Positions 8,274 through 18,085 of a DNA stretch of 64,000 bases are shown piece by piece. The notes below the pieces were generated by a model. That model was not told the origin of the DNA. It ran no database searches and saw nothing but the letters and a program-made list of their open reading frames with translations. Position numbers and translations under genes: made by a program. The DNA is from Alkalihalobacillus sp. YIM B00296 (GTDB lineage Bacteria > Bacillota > Bacilli > Bacillales > Fictibacillaceae): contig NZ_JAIBLJ010000003.1 of assembly GCF_020179385.1 (NCBI RefSeq), positions 246,492 to 310,491 of the forward strand, in the 5' to 3' direction. How positions within the stretch are numbered: position 1 is the stretch's first letter; each line of letters begins with the position of its first letter.

Positions 8274-9866
8274 ATGGAGACAAATTTCGAACTGATCCTT
8301 TTATTGCTCGCAATTGCAGCAGGTATTACGGCGATCGCCAAAAAGCTGAACCAGCCTTATCCGATCGCACTTGTCATCATCGGTTCCCTTATCGGGATTT
8401 TACCTTATGAGGGTCTTGAGGAATTGAAGTATTTTTTCGCAGAAGATGAGATTTTCAGATTCGCAATCATTTCGATATTCCTTCCAACACTACTTGGGGA
8501 AGCGACATTGAATCTTCCATTTGCTCATATCCGCGAAAATAAACTCCCTATTCTCGTTCTTGCGGTTACTGGAACGATGATCGCCTTCGTCACTGCGGGA
8601 TGGATGACGGCCGTGTTCCTTGGCTTAACGATCCAGGCTGCACTCGTATTCGCCGCCTTGATGGCACCTACCGACCCAATCAGTGTTTTGTCGATTTTCA
8701 AGTCAATGGGGGTCAACCATAAGCTATCGACCATAATGGAGGGGGAAAGCTTAGTCAATGATGGACTTGCGGTCGTCTTGTTTACGATCGCCGCCTACCA
8801 ATATGAGATGATCCTTGCTGCGGGTGCCGCTGGAATCACTCTTGCAATCGGCTCATTCTTAAAAGTCGTGATCGGCGGACTGCTCGTTGGCGGCGCATTC
8901 GGATATTTCTTCTCACGTCTCGGTTCATTTTATGATGACTATCCGCTAGAAATCATTTTCTCCATGCTGTTGTTTTACGGATCGTTTTTCGTGGCAGAAG
9001 CGTTCCATGTTTCAGGAGTGATTGCTGTTGTGATCGGGGGGATCATTTTCGGAAACTTTGGTAAACGTATCGGAATGAGCCCAACGACAAGTCTGAGCAT
9101 CCGTACATTTTGGGATGTGGCCTCCCTTGTAGCGAACTCACTTGTATTTCTACTTGTCGGACTTGAAATCTCGAGGATCATCGAAACGGTCAACTGGTTG
9201 CAGGTAGTGATTGCCATCGGAATCGTCCTGCTTGCAAGAAGCATTGCCGTCTATTCGACAGTCAGTTTCATGCGTTCCCTACCAAAGAATTGGAAGCACA
9301 TCTTCAATTGGGGCGGGTTGAAAGGTTCCTTATCGTTAGCTTTAGCCCTCAGTCTGCCCATCGATTTTCCATTCAGAGAAGAGATCTTGATGCTGGCTTT
9401 CGGGGTCGTCCTCTTCTCACTTGTCGTCCAAGGATTGACCATAAAACCACTTGTTGGATTATTAGGAGAGAAATCAATCAGGGAAGAAAAACTCGAGTAC
9501 GATCGAATCCAAAGCAGGATTTACCGTTATCATTCAGGTCGTAATCACCTAGAAAAAATGGCTGAGGAAGGAACGTTATCCCCGATCGTGTTTAGTAGGC
9601 TTTCGAACCAATACGAAGACGAGTTGAAACATTTGAACGAGGAACTTGACACCCTTTATGAGCGTGAACCAAAGCTCCGTCAGGAATCAACAGCCAGAGC
9701 GATCCGCGAAGCGTTATATGCAGAACATGAAGCACTAGAAAAATTAGAAAACCGCCATATCCTTTCTGATGAAGTCACCAATAAGGAAAAACGCTTCGTC
9801 CGCGATCTCTTGGAACGGGAGGACTTAGGTGAGCGAGTCGCTCTACACCCGGAAGAAGATCAATAA
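8274..9866 (+). CDS. NhaP-type Na+(K+)/H+ antiporter (CPA1 family)
   Basis: This 530-residue protein has about 12-13 membrane helices over residues 1-400 and a charged cytosolic tail of about 120 residues. The CPA1 core is visible: AALMAPTDPISV near residue 140, then EGESLVNDGLAVVLF, with the acidic residues of the ion-binding site. The tail is helical and rich in Glu/Arg and may have a regulatory role. Such carriers exchange Na+ or K+ for protons across the plasma membrane for pH and salt homeostasis. The ATG is preceded by GGAAAGGGGTACAT. A strong terminator follows. Confidence 0.9.
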   Translation: METNFELILLLLAIAAGITAIAKKLNQPYPIALVIIGSLIGILPYEGLEELKYFFAEDEIFRFAIISIFLPTLLGEATLNLPFAHIRENKLPILVLAVTGTMIAFVTAGWMTAVFLGLTIQAALVFAALMAPTDPISVLSIFKSMGVNHKLSTIMEGESLVNDGLAVVLFTIAAYQYEMILAAGAAGITLAIGSFLKVVIGGLLVGGAFGYFFSRLGSFYDDYPLEIIFSMLLFYGSFFVAEAFHVSGVIAVVIGGIIFGNFGKRIGMSPTTSLSIRTFWDVASLVANSLVFLLVGLEISRIIETVNWLQVVIAIGIVLLARSIAVYSTVSFMRSLPKNWKHIFNWGGLKGSLSLALALSLPIDFPFREEILMLAFGVVLFSLVVQGLTIKPLVGLLGEKSIREEKLEYDRIQSRIYRYHSGRNHLEKMAEEGTLSPIVFSRLSNQYEDELKHLNEELDTLYEREPKLRQESTARAIREALYAEHEALEKLENRHILSDEVTNKEKRFVRDLLEREDLGERVALHPEEDQ

Positions 9867-9869
9867 ACG

Positions 9870-9917
9870 AAAACACAAGTGATTTCATGGACTCCATGAA
9901 ATTCGCTTGTGTTTTTT
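9870..9917 (+). terminator. Intrinsic terminator after the NhaP-type antiporter
   Basis: AACACAAGTGATTTCATGGA pairs with TCCATGAAATTCGCTTGTGT, giving a stem of nearly 20 bp with a very short loop and T6. Confidence 0.9.
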
Positions 9918-9963
9918 AACTGCTCTTTTAAAAATAGGTTCATGATGTAGTTAAGAGTGGTAT

Positions 9964-10137
9964 GAGGCACTTAAACGCGAAAAACCGATCTTAAGTTACT
10001 CATAAGAGCTTCATGAAGCACTTACAACGAGAAAAATCGATTTTGAGGGACTCAGCAAAGCACTGAAATCGCTAAAAAACGATTTGAGGGTCTCAGGTTA
10101 GTGGTCTGAGGTACTTTTACTGTAAATGCGAAAATTC
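9964..10137. repeat. Degenerate tandem repeat, about 45-50 bp unit, 3.5 copies
   Basis: Units begin near 9964, 10014, 10057 and 10108. They share GAGGCACTT / GAAGCACTT / AAAGCACTG / GAGGTACTT, then a CG-A-run-CGAT core and GAGGGACTCA or GAGGGTCTCA. The 336-bp gap between genes holds this array and no credible gene. Confidence 0.55.
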
Positions 10138-10202
10138 AATTCTATTATATAAGCAGCCTATTGCAAAAGAGGTGACCTCATAATCTTATTCGCTGTATGA
10201 GT

Positions 10203-10757
10203 TCATTCTTTTTTTTCAAAGAAATAGGCCATATAGATTTCGTCTTCGAACTCCCCTTTGATGCAAAGCTGATCTTCCTGGACCCCCTCGATTACGAAAC
10301 CGTACTGCTCATAAAGCTTATGGGCGATCGTGTTACTGGAAAACACAGTCAGCCATAATTTATGGAGTCCTTCTTTTTCACACCAATCTAGCGCATATTT
10401 CATGATGGATTTTCCTATACCGATCCCTTGGACGTTTTCAGAAATCCATGTGCGGAAAACCCCGCAATGTCGCTTCATCTCAAGTTCGCCACGCAATACA
10501 CGCGCAATACCATGGATTTTCCCATCGACTTCTACTACAGCATACAAGTGACCTTCTTTTTCTACTTTGTCGATGAATGCTTGCTCTTCAGAAAGGCTAC
10601 GCGCTTTTTCCTTTTGGATGTATTCCCGGCTTTCGACGATAGCATCGGCTGCCTTGATGATTTCTTTTGCGTCTATTTTCATTGCTGGACGGAGGACGAC
10701 ATTGGCCCCGTTTTTGGCTGAAAAGGTATGAATATGAGGTTCATATTTGAGTGGCAC
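10203..10757 (-). CDS. GNAT family N-acetyltransferase
   Basis: This 184-residue protein has a single GNAT fold at about residues 20-175. It shows the acetyl-CoA pyrophosphate-binding region VQGIGIGKSIM near residue 110 and the C-terminal NTIAHKLYEQYGFVIEG motif. The chosen start is a GTG after AGGAGGAATTCGG. The substrate cannot be told from sequence. RimI/RimJ-like alanine acetylases and small-molecule acetylases share this layout. It lies about 25 bases from the phosphoesterase gene upstream on the same strand, so the two may be cotranscribed. Confidence 0.88.
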   Translation of the reverse strand: MPLKYEPHIHTFSAKNGANVVLRPAMKIDAKEIIKAADAIVESREYIQKEKARSLSEEQAFIDKVEKEGHLYAVVEVDGKIHGIARVLRGELEMKRHCGVFRTWISENVQGIGIGKSIMKYALDWCEKEGLHKLWLTVFSSNTIAHKLYEQYGFVIEGVQEDQLCIKGEFEDEIYMAYFFEKKE

Positions 10758-10781
10758 CCGAATTCCTCCTATTAAGACTCT

Positions 10782-11270
10782 TTAGAAGTAGTGTGTCTCA
10801 ATTTTGTAAGACTCATTAATCGTCAGCCATCCATACGAATATCGCTTCTGAAACCTTTTAGCTGTGACAGAGCCAGGGTTATACAAGACAACACCACCTA
10901 CAATCTCATGGTACGGTATATGAGAATGGCCGAATATGATGATGTCCGGGTCTACCCCTACAAAAGATCGTAACGCGCGTTCTGGTGTATTTTTCCCATT
11001 GCCAAGATGACCGTGGGTAATACCTATCGTAATGCCACTGACTGTAAAAAGCTCCTTTGAGGGAAGGCGTTCTTGCAGTCCTTTCGTGTCGACATTCCCA
11101 TAGACAGCCTTCACGGGCGCATATTCACACAGTTCCTCGTACACACTTTCCTCTATGAAATCACCTGCATGAACAATGAGGTCCGCTTTTTCCAGCTCAG
11201 AAACAAAAACTTCTGGGAAGCTTTTCCCAGAAGTTTTCAAGTGCGTATCACTGATCAGGAGGATCTTCAT
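10782..11270 (-). CDS. YfcE/MJ0936-type metallophosphoesterase
   Basis: The 162-residue protein carries the calcineurin-like metal ligands in order: SDTH near residue 7, GDF near 38, GNVD near 59, THGH near 85 and GHSHIP near 115. That set defines the small phosphodiesterases of the YfcE/MJ0936 group, which cleave phosphodiester bonds of unknown natural substrate using two metal ions. An in-frame TTG sits one codon earlier, but ATG at 11270 is better spaced from AGGAAGTGG. It lies just downstream of cshA, on the same strand. Confidence 0.88.
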   Translation of the reverse strand: MKILLISDTHLKTSGKSFPEVFVSELEKADLIVHAGDFIEESVYEELCEYAPVKAVYGNVDTKGLQERLPSKELFTVSGITIGITHGHLGNGKNTPERALRSFVGVDPDIIIFGHSHIPYHEIVGGVVLYNPGSVTAKRFQKRYSYGWLTINESYKIETHYF

Positions 11271-11294
11271 CAAACCACTTCCTGTCGTGTAGAA

Positions 11295-12785
11295 TTATTT
11301 GTTTATCCGTTGGCGATGGGAGCGGTGTGAACGATTTTGACGGTTGCTGTTTGAGCGGTTTCCGCCTTGTCTGTTTCCACCACGACTACCTCCGCGATTA
11401 AACGGACGTCCACCTTTACCCTTACCTTGTGAGTATGGGCGACGGTTCGAGGTTTTCTTCGAATCCAGTGGCTTGATCGGTGTTATCTCAACTGGTGTCT
11501 TATCCGGTTCTTTTGTTGCTGCCTTTAAAGCAGAAGCCACTAGCTCACGTGGATCATATTTTTCAAGCAGTTCATCTGCAATCGTGTAATACGGAGAAAG
11601 TTCTTCATTATCAATCAGATTAGTCAATTGCTCTGCCGCGAAACGTTGTTGACCTTCGATAGCATCGTCTGTTGTCGGAATCGACATTTGTTCCATGCGC
11701 TTCTTCGTAATTTGTTCGATCGTTTTCAGATGATCGAATTCACGGGAAGTCATGAACGTGATCGCTACCCCTTCTTTACCAGCACGGCCAGTACGTCCAA
11801 TACGATGGACATAGCTTTCCGGATCTTGAGGAATATCGAAATTGTAGACGTGCGATACACCGCTGATATCGATTCCGCGTGCAGCGACGTCAGTCGCAAC
11901 AAGGATATCAATCCGGTTGGAACGGAACTTCTTCATGACCCGGTCCCTTTTTTGTTGAGTCAAGTCACCATGGATTCCGTCAGCAGAATATCCCCTCTTG
12001 ATGAGGGCATCTGTCACTTCATCGACACGCTTTTTCGTACGGCCGAAAATGATGGCAAGCTCGGGTGCCTGGATGTCTAAAAGACGGCAAAGCACATCGA
12101 ACTTCTCTTTTTCATTGACCTTCACATATCGTTGATCGATTTTCTTGACGGTCATTTCACTAGCCTTTACCTGAACAATGACACGATCTTGCTTCATAAA
12201 CTGGTCTGCAAGCGTTTTGATCGCTTTCGGCATCGTTGCGGAGAAAAGCATCGTTTGATGTTCTTCAGGGATTTGTCTAAGAATTTCTTTGATATCATCG
12301 ATGAATCCCATGTTCAACATTTCATCTGCTTCATCGAGAACCACCGTCTTCAATTCACCAAGACGGATCGTTTTCCGGTTCAAGTGATCCAATAGACGTC
12401 CAGGTGTCCCGACGAGGATTTGAGGTCTTTTCTTCAACGCCTTGATCTGGAAACCGATATGCTGGCCGCCATAGATCGGAATTGTACGGATCCGTTTGTG
12501 CTGACCGATCCTGTTCAATTCTTCGGCAACCTGGATCGCCAGTTCACGAGTCGGTGTCACAATCAGTGCTTGAACACCTGTTTGGTCTTTATCGATATTT
12601 TCAATCATCGGAATACCGAATGCTGCTGTCTTTCCAGTTCCAGTTTGTGCTTGTCCGATCAAGTCTTTTCCTTCGAGAGCAACTGGGATTGCATCACGCT
12701 GAATGGAGGTTGGTTCTTCGAATCCCATGTCACTGATCGCTTTTAACGTACGTGTTTCAATTCCTAAATCTTTAAATGTTGTCAA
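11295..12785 (-). CDS. cshA: DEAD-box RNA helicase CshA
   Basis: The 496-residue protein has all the DEAD-box motifs: Q motif near residue 23, AQTGTGKT near 46, PTRELA near 72, VLDEADEM near 147, SAT near 182, and [13 protein letters not shown] near 325. The last 60 residues are rich in Gly, Arg, Asn and Ser, an RNA-binding tail. This matches CshA of Bacillaceae, which unwinds structured RNA, acts with the RNA degradosome and helps ribosome assembly, especially in the cold. The upstream region of about 240 bases contains no other gene and may be a long leader. Confidence 0.93.
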   Translation of the reverse strand: MTTFKDLGIETRTLKAISDMGFEEPTSIQRDAIPVALEGKDLIGQAQTGTGKTAAFGIPMIENIDKDQTGVQALIVTPTRELAIQVAEELNRIGQHKRIRTIPIYGGQHIGFQIKALKKRPQILVGTPGRLLDHLNRKTIRLGELKTVVLDEADEMLNMGFIDDIKEILRQIPEEHQTMLFSATMPKAIKTLADQFMKQDRVIVQVKASEMTVKKIDQRYVKVNEKEKFDVLCRLLDIQAPELAIIFGRTKKRVDEVTDALIKRGYSADGIHGDLTQQKRDRVMKKFRSNRIDILVATDVAARGIDISGVSHVYNFDIPQDPESYVHRIGRTGRAGKEGVAITFMTSREFDHLKTIEQITKKRMEQMSIPTTDDAIEGQQRFAAEQLTNLIDNEELSPYYTIADELLEKYDPRELVASALKAATKEPDKTPVEITPIKPLDSKKTSNRRPYSQGKGKGGRPFNRGGSRGGNRQGGNRSNSNRQNRSHRSHRQRINK

Positions 12786-13020
12786 TTCATCTAACTCCTT
12801 TTTAGATAGAAGGCAACGTTAGCATCGAATTTTGATTTACGGCTCCTTGCTCACAATCAGATTTCATTGGCAAAGAGAAATACTCTTAAATGAGTTGTTT
12901 TTTAAAATTTTAGTTTCAAGTAGTATCAATCAAGGTGTTTAACTAACAGTGCCTAGAATAGATTGAGCTTGGTCCGTTTTATAGTTGACCAGCCCTTACA
13001 GGATGTTCCCACAGCCATGC

Positions 13021-13269
13021 TTACACATAAGCTATATCCCTTTGGCTAATATTGTCGTTGAAAGTGCACCGCTTCCAATCATGTAAAGATAGCCGTTTCC
13101 TATTCACAAATCTCCTTATATCACCCGAAAATTCAAGGAAATTCATTGCATGAGCGCATAAAAGCACTTCCGTGAAAGCCGGAAATGCCTCATCATCTTT
13201 ACAAATAAATATGAGCTGCCGGTTTTTTAATCCAAAGATAAATTTATCATGGACGTATTGGAATTGCAA
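13021..13269 (-). CDS. Doubtful small ORF downstream of dat
   Basis: The frame of 82 residues begins with TTG five bases after the dat stop codon and has no ribosome binding site. The composition (aromatic, Cys and His rich, no repeats) is not obviously that of a shadow frame, and no gene lies opposite. I do not recognise it. It may be a decayed gene or chance. The stretch 12786-13020 between it and cshA holds nothing I can identify. Confidence 0.25.
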   Translation of the reverse strand: MQFQYVHDKFIFGLKNRQLIFICKDDEAFPAFTEVLLCAHAMNFLEFSGDIRRFVNRKRLSLHDWKRCTFNDNISQRDIAYV

Positions 13270-13273
13270 GAAA

Positions 13274-14122
13274 TCAATTTTTTACACGTTGAAGCTGGGC
13301 GATACGCTCATTGAATTTTTCTTGCAATGTACGTGCCACTTTACCCGGTATTCCGTTGCTCACTGGTTTCCCATCAATTGAGATGACTGGTGTCACTTCC
13401 ATCGTTGTACTCGAAATGATGACTTCCTCTGCATGCATCAAGTCGTTTTTATTGAACGTTTCTTCATGTACTGTAATGCCCTCTTCCTTCGCAAGTTCCA
13501 ATATGACTTGTCTTGTGATGCCATTCAAAATGAAATTATTTGCTGGATGCGTCCAGATTTCACCATTCTTTACGATATATACATTTGTAGAGCTACCTTC
13601 CGTGACGACTTCATTCCTTATGAAAATCGATTCATCGCACTTTGCATCCATCGCCTTTTGTTTTCCAAGGACGTTGCCGAGTAGATTCAAACTCTTGATG
13701 TCACAGCGCAGCCAACGGATATCTTCTGTGGTAATCGCTGTTACCCCCTTCTTCATCTTGCTCAGAGGCCGCGGAGATTTCCGGGCATAGGCGACAAGGA
13801 GTGGTGCAGGCTGTAATGGAAATTGATGTGTCCGTTCTGCCACACCACGGGTAATTTGCAGATAGACATGACCGTCTTCTATATCATTAGCCTCTGCCAA
13901 TATTTCTAAACGTCTTTTTAAGACCTCAATCGGGTATGGGAGCGACATCTGGATTTCTTTTGCACTCCGCTCCAGGCGCACCAAATGCTCATCCATGCCG
14001 AAATACTGTCCGTTATAAACCCTTACGACTTCATAAACACCATCACCGAATTGGTACCCTCTATCTTCAATATCGATTCGCACTTCAGATTGATCTTTCA
14101 ACTGATCTTGGACTAAAATCAT
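13274..14122 (-). CDS. dat: D-amino-acid aminotransferase
   Basis: The fold-type IV PLP enzyme has 282 residues from the ATG at 14122, which follows GGAGGGGAAGAT. A frame extension further upstream lacks a start signal. Diagnostic segments are the N-terminal GYQFGDGVYEV and CDIKSLNLLGN, whose lysine forms the Schiff base in D-AATs, and EGSSTNVYIVK. The enzyme interconverts D-alanine and D-glutamate with their 2-oxo acids, supplying D-amino acids for cell wall synthesis. It is divergent from the NhaC gene, with about 125 bases between starts. Confidence 0.92.
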   Translation of the reverse strand: MILVQDQLKDQSEVRIDIEDRGYQFGDGVYEVVRVYNGQYFGMDEHLVRLERSAKEIQMSLPYPIEVLKRRLEILAEANDIEDGHVYLQITRGVAERTHQFPLQPAPLLVAYARKSPRPLSKMKKGVTAITTEDIRWLRCDIKSLNLLGNVLGKQKAMDAKCDESIFIRNEVVTEGSSTNVYIVKNGEIWTHPANNFILNGITRQVILELAKEEGITVHEETFNKNDLMHAEEVIISSTTMEVTPVISIDGKPVSNGIPGKVARTLQEKFNERIAQLQRVKN

Positions 14123-14247
14123 ATCTTCCCCTCCGCTTTCCTCGGTATAATATTTTTTTCGATTCACAAGCTATACAAAGTGACCAAAAGACTTTTGGAA
14201 AAAAGAATCGTTTAAAAGAGCCTAAAAGAAAAGATAAAGGTGATCCT

Positions 14248-15654
14248 ATGGATGGAAATTGGCTGTCGATTATTCCTTTTTTGTTGGTAATCCCGATCGC
14301 AATGATGACAAAGCAAGTATTGCCCGCCATATTGATTGGATTGATTTCAGGCGCTTATCTACTTAATCCAGCTCCGATCGGCGGAGTTGAAACGATGCTT
14401 CAATACTTGGTAACCGCGCTAGTGGATGAAAATAATATCAAAATCATCGTTTTCCTCTATGTCTTTTCTGGACTTGTCGGTATGATCAAAGTTGCAGGCG
14501 GGATTAAAGGGTTTGTCGAAGCTGCTTCTGAAAGGGTTGATACAAAAAGGGAAGCTATACTTCTAACATATGTATCAACGATTGGAACATTCAGTGCACC
14601 AAGTTTTCGTTTCGTCACTATCGGTCCGATCATGAGGGCATTGTTGAAACGGGTGAACATGACGAAAAAAGAATTGGGATTCGTCATCGAGACGACAACT
14701 ACACCGATCATCGTGCTCATCCCGATTGCCACAGCCTTTGTCGGCTATATGGTTTCTGTCGTGGAACTTGGGCTTCACAACCAAAATCTGAAAGGTGATC
14801 CATACAGCCTTTTCATCCAAAGTATACCTTTCAACTTCTTCGCTATCGGAATCTTCCTTGTGGGGATTTATTTAAGCTTTTTCCATCATTCCTCAGAAGG
14901 GGAGCAGAAAGAACCTAGAGAGGAAGAATCCGACGAGGAGGATTGGCATAACTGCGATCCAGCCGTGTCTCTCGATTTACCATCCAAACCTTGGAATTTG
15001 CTGCTTCCATTAATTCTCATAATCGGCTTGACATTAATTTTAACATGGTGGGATGGATATCAGAAAGGATTTGATTTCTTTAAAGCATTCATCAAGGCAA
15101 ATGTTTTGGATGCGATGGTGATCGCCTTGCTGATTACAACGTTTATCACGTTCATTTATTTCCTGTTTCAGAAATTCAAAATTAAAATGCTCATCGAAAG
15201 TTTCGTCTACGGTGGTAACAATTTGATGTCTGTCATACTGTTGCTATCGGTCATTTGGGGATTAGCATCTGTTACCGAGGATTTGGGCTTTTCTACATTT
15301 ATCACAGATCATGCTGGGTGGATCCCTTCGATGTTCGTGCCGCCGATCTTATTTCTCTTCGGCTGTGCCGTTTCTTATTTTATCGGATCTGCATGGGGGA
15401 CATGGGGAATTCTGATGCCGCTCGGTATATCGATGGCCGCGATTTCAGATGTTTCTTTGCCTCTAGTCATCGGCGCTGTCTTTGCAAGTGGTACGTTTGG
15501 CGCTTTCGCTTCACCACTGAGCGATGATATCAACACAGTAAGCCGGATCTTGAACCTCCAAGTGATGGAATACGCCCGTTTCAAACTGAAAGCAGCTTTG
15601 ATCGCAGTCGCAATCTCAGCTGCCTTATACACAGGTATCACCTTTATCCTATAA
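14248..15654 (+). CDS. NhaC-family Na+/H+ antiporter
   Basis: From the ATG at 14248, preceded by AAAGGTGATCCT, the protein has 468 residues and about 11-12 hydrophobic helices. A charged cytosolic loop (EGEQKEPREEESDEED region) lies near residue 220. Conserved NhaC features include the opening NWLSIIPFLLVIPIAM and the C-terminal GTFGAFASPLSDDI. The longer upstream frame overlaps dat on the other strand and has no signal. Family members exchange Na+ for protons, and some carry amino acids or malate-lactate, so the substrate is likely but not certain. Confidence 0.88.
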   Translation: MDGNWLSIIPFLLVIPIAMMTKQVLPAILIGLISGAYLLNPAPIGGVETMLQYLVTALVDENNIKIIVFLYVFSGLVGMIKVAGGIKGFVEAASERVDTKREAILLTYVSTIGTFSAPSFRFVTIGPIMRALLKRVNMTKKELGFVIETTTTPIIVLIPIATAFVGYMVSVVELGLHNQNLKGDPYSLFIQSIPFNFFAIGIFLVGIYLSFFHHSSEGEQKEPREEESDEEDWHNCDPAVSLDLPSKPWNLLLPLILIIGLTLILTWWDGYQKGFDFFKAFIKANVLDAMVIALLITTFITFIYFLFQKFKIKMLIESFVYGGNNLMSVILLLSVIWGLASVTEDLGFSTFITDHAGWIPSMFVPPILFLFGCAVSYFIGSAWGTWGILMPLGISMAAISDVSLPLVIGAVFASGTFGAFASPLSDDINTVSRILNLQVMEYARFKLKAALIAVAISAALYTGITFIL

Positions 15655-15661
15655 AGCAATG

Positions 15662-16537
15662 TCATTCATCATCTAAGACAAGGTAGTTTTGGATCCTTTC
15701 AGCAATTTTCAAATACCCTTCATGGTTCGGATGAAGTTTATCATTGGCAAAGAGCCTTTCACTCCCATCCTCCAAAAAAAGGTCATTGATCGGGATATAG
15801 TTGGTATTATTATTGATTTCAGCGACTGTCTGGGCTGTGGAGTTCCAGTCGTTGACCACCCCATCGATTTCTTTGATATCCTGGAAGAAGTTATGGAAAG
15901 GATTGAACATGCTCACCAGGTAGATGTTTGCAGTTGGGTTCAATGTCCTGATCGTCTGTACGATGACGAAAAGGTTCCTTCTATATCTCTGCTGACCTGT
16001 TTCGAACAGATCCATATTCAGACTGAAAAAGTTGTATTCTACAATGTTGAGGATATCATTCCCACCGATCGTAACGAATACATGGTCAGCCTCCCTGATA
16101 TGGTCCTGGACATCCTCTTCCTCCATCTTAGCAGTGAGTTTATCACTCGGAAGACCATGGATGCCGAAATTTTTCAGACTGACCAGGTCATCGGAGTTTT
16201 CCTGGATGTATCTGGCGACAGGGTTGATATAGCCCTCTTTCTGTTTGTCCCCAGAACCTTTCGTCAACGAATCGCCAAGCCCGACAATATGGATGTCTTC
16301 AATGACTGTTTCTTCCACTGGATCATCTTTTGGCGTTTGATCATCTTTTGCATCCTCTTGCTCCTCTTCTCTCGGTGGAGGTTCCTTGACTTGATCATCC
16401 TTTTTCGGAATTTCCTCCTTGATTGAAGGGTTGATAACAGGGGTTGATGTAGGATTATCCCTGTTCAAAAATATGATCACACCAAAAACGATGACAAGTG
16501 GTATGAGGATGAACAATATCAATTGTTGTTTTTTCAT
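15662..16537 (-). CDS. Membrane-anchored SGNH/GDSL hydrolase (YpmR-like)
   Basis: The 291-residue protein starts with an N-terminal anchor helix (LILFILIPLVIVFGVIIFL) and a charged, Lys/Glu/Asp-rich spacer to about residue 80. The SGNH hydrolase domain follows: block I GLGDSLTKGSG, block III TIGGNDIL and block V DKLHPNHEGY. The serine, glycine, asparagine and His/Asp residues are all present, so it should be an active lipase or esterase acting outside the membrane. B. subtilis YpmR is similar. It converges with the NhaC gene, leaving only seven bases between stops. Confidence 0.9.
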   Translation of the reverse strand: MKKQQLILFILIPLVIVFGVIIFLNRDNPTSTPVINPSIKEEIPKKDDQVKEPPPREEEQEDAKDDQTPKDDPVEETVIEDIHIVGLGDSLTKGSGDKQKEGYINPVARYIQENSDDLVSLKNFGIHGLPSDKLTAKMEEEDVQDHIREADHVFVTIGGNDILNIVEYNFFSLNMDLFETGQQRYRRNLFVIVQTIRTLNPTANIYLVSMFNPFHNFFQDIKEIDGVVNDWNSTAQTVAEINNNTNYIPINDLFLEDGSERLFANDKLHPNHEGYLKIAERIQNYLVLDDE

Positions 16538-16777
16538 GTTATCCCCTCTATCGAAACAGTTTTATATCTAAAGTAAGTGGTTTGTGAAATCCCTTTTTAA
16601 CATAGATCAAAAATATTGTATTTTACATTCTAAGTATATCGGGTATATACCCTTATATCTATTGTAATATACAAATCGACAAAAATTGCAAATAAGTTGC
16701 AAACATAGAACGCCATTGATAAGGTTTAAAAATAACGACTTTCAAAAAATTTTCTTACATTTACAGGAGGGATCGCC

Positions 16778-17074
16778 GTGGAATTTTCCATAACAAAGCC
16801 TGCAATCAAATGGTTTATAAAAGAACTTGATCTTTCAGAAGGCGACAATGTCCGATTCTTCGCTCGTGTAGGTGGATGCAGCACTGTTCAGTCTGGCTAT
16901 TCACTTGGGATATCTAAAGAAGAACCGATGGAAGCTGGGAAGACGTTCGAATCGGAGGGCATCACGTTTTTTATCGAAAATAAGGATCTCTGGTATTTCA
17001 ACGATCATGACTTGAAAATCAAGTATAGTAAAAAATATGATGAAATATCATATGATTATTCCGAAAACGAATAG
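16778..17074 (+). CDS. yneR: HesB/YadR/YfhF-like protein YneR
   Basis: The 98-residue protein belongs to the YneR branch of the HesB-like fold: the opening ITKPAIKWFIKELDL, then VRFFARVGGCST, and a C-terminal FFIENKDLWYFNDHDL. It lacks the C-terminal CGC pair of true A-type Fe-S carriers, so cluster binding is doubtful. The start GTG at 16778 follows AGGAGGGATCGCC. In B. subtilis yneR lies beside yneQ and yneP, as here. A paralogue occurs at 54679-54957. Confidence 0.85.
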   Translation: MEFSITKPAIKWFIKELDLSEGDNVRFFARVGGCSTVQSGYSLGISKEEPMEAGKTFESEGITFFIENKDLWYFNDHDLKIKYSKKYDEISYDYSENE

Positions 17075-17154
17075 ATGACCAAGAACGCCCAATCCATTCG
17101 ACCAAGGAGTTTTTCTTTCTCTTGGGCTATGGTGATTCCAGAGCGAATGTGGAG

Positions 17155-17225
17155 GTTGACAGCCTCCTCAGCTCGTTCCTAGCTTGAGGGGCCTCGCTTA
17201 GCATGCTTTCCCGCAGGAGTCTCGT
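17155..17225. repeat. Dispersed intergenic repeat, family 2, copy B
   Basis: This GC-richer patch between yneR and yneQ contains AGCTCGTTC, GGGGCCTCGCTT and TTTCCCGCAGGAGTCTCG. The last block is shared with the patch near 205-292. The remaining gap has no gene. Confidence 0.5.
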
Positions 17226-17304
17226 ATATTTACAGTTTTCATTTCCTTATCACCATTCAATTATCAAGAACTTTTAGAAAACAGCCTTTATTAATATAGA
17301 CCTT

Positions 17305-17610
17305 TTAGTCATCAAGCTTGAACCGCTCGATGTGCTCTAGTTGGTTTTCTGCTTTTAGAATCCTCAGCTGCCTGTCACCAAAGAGATCATAATGCGGAAA
17401 ATCGTCCCGATGATCGATCCATCCAGGTTGTAAGCCATGACGCCGTCCCCAAGCGATGAGCTTCCCGATATTGCAGCATGCCACCTTTGTGACAGTATTG
17501 CAATCCGGGAAACGCTCATCTATCCAATAATGGGTCAGATAGGCGATTTCATTCTGTAGTGCTTTCTGTTTCCAAGCTTCCAGTTCTTTTCGTCTGATCC
17601 CAAAAGCCAT
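17305..17610 (-). CDS. yneQ: YneQ-like conserved protein
   Basis: The 101-residue protein matches the YneQ family by size, position next to yneP, and features such as MAFGIRRKELEAWK at the start and CCNIGKLIAWGRRHGLQPGW in the middle. It is basic, Trp- and His-rich and cytosolic. No enzymatic motif is evident and the family function is unknown. AAGGAGCTGG precedes the ATG. It follows yneP by about 20 bases on the same strand, so the two form a unit. Confidence 0.82.
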   Translation of the reverse strand: MAFGIRRKELEAWKQKALQNEIAYLTHYWIDERFPDCNTVTKVACCNIGKLIAWGRRHGLQPGWIDHRDDFPHYDLFGDRQLRILKAENQLEHIERFKLDD

Positions 17611-17629
17611 GACTGAATTCCAGCTCCTT

Positions 17630-18076
17630 TTAACCTTCCTTTATTGCCTTCTTGTATGATCCCAATGCATTTTGATATGCATCATGCCAAAGAGGGAGGA
17701 CTTTTTTCATTCTGACCGGTTTGAAAGTTTCTTTATTGACGAGGACATGTGTAGACGTCCCCGATATACATAGCTCATCTTTTTCATTATAGATTCCGTA
17801 ACCATAGACGGATCGAATACCATTGTAGTTTTCGAGCCAAGTCCGGATCTCAGCTGTCTCTCCATATCTGAACGGCCGTTTATAAGAAATTGTAATATCC
17901 GTTACTGGAGCTAAAAATCCATCTTCTTCCATTTGGGCATAGCTGAATCCGAGATCTTTGATGAATTGGGCCCTACCCACTTCGAACCAAATAAGATAGG
18001 TGGCATGATGGACAACACCCATCTGATCAGTTTCTGCGTATCTTACCTCAACTTGAGTCTGTGATTGATGCATCAT
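17630..18076 (-). CDS. yneP: Hot-dog acyl-CoA thioesterase YneP (YbgC/FadM type)
   Basis: The 148-residue single hot-dog domain has the YbgC/4-HBT signature: VRYAETDQMGVVHHATYLIWFE near residues 10-31 with the catalytic Asp (TDQMGVVHH), then TDITISYKRPFRYGE. Such thioesterases hydrolyse acyl-CoA or acyl-ACP thioesters. The start is ATG after AGGGGGAAGTA. It follows the double-AAA ATPase gene by nine bases and precedes yneQ, so all three are probably one transcript. Confidence 0.9.
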   Translation of the reverse strand: MMHQSQTQVEVRYAETDQMGVVHHATYLIWFEVGRAQFIKDLGFSYAQMEEDGFLAPVTDITISYKRPFRYGETAEIRTWLENYNGIRSVYGYGIYNEKDELCISGTSTHVLVNKETFKPVRMKKVLPLWHDAYQNALGSYKKAIKEG

Positions 18077-18085
18077 TACTTCCCC

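Noticed and set aside
9964..10137. CRISPR array
   Set aside because: Repeat units are degenerate, not separated by unique spacers of constant length, and no cas gene is in the window.
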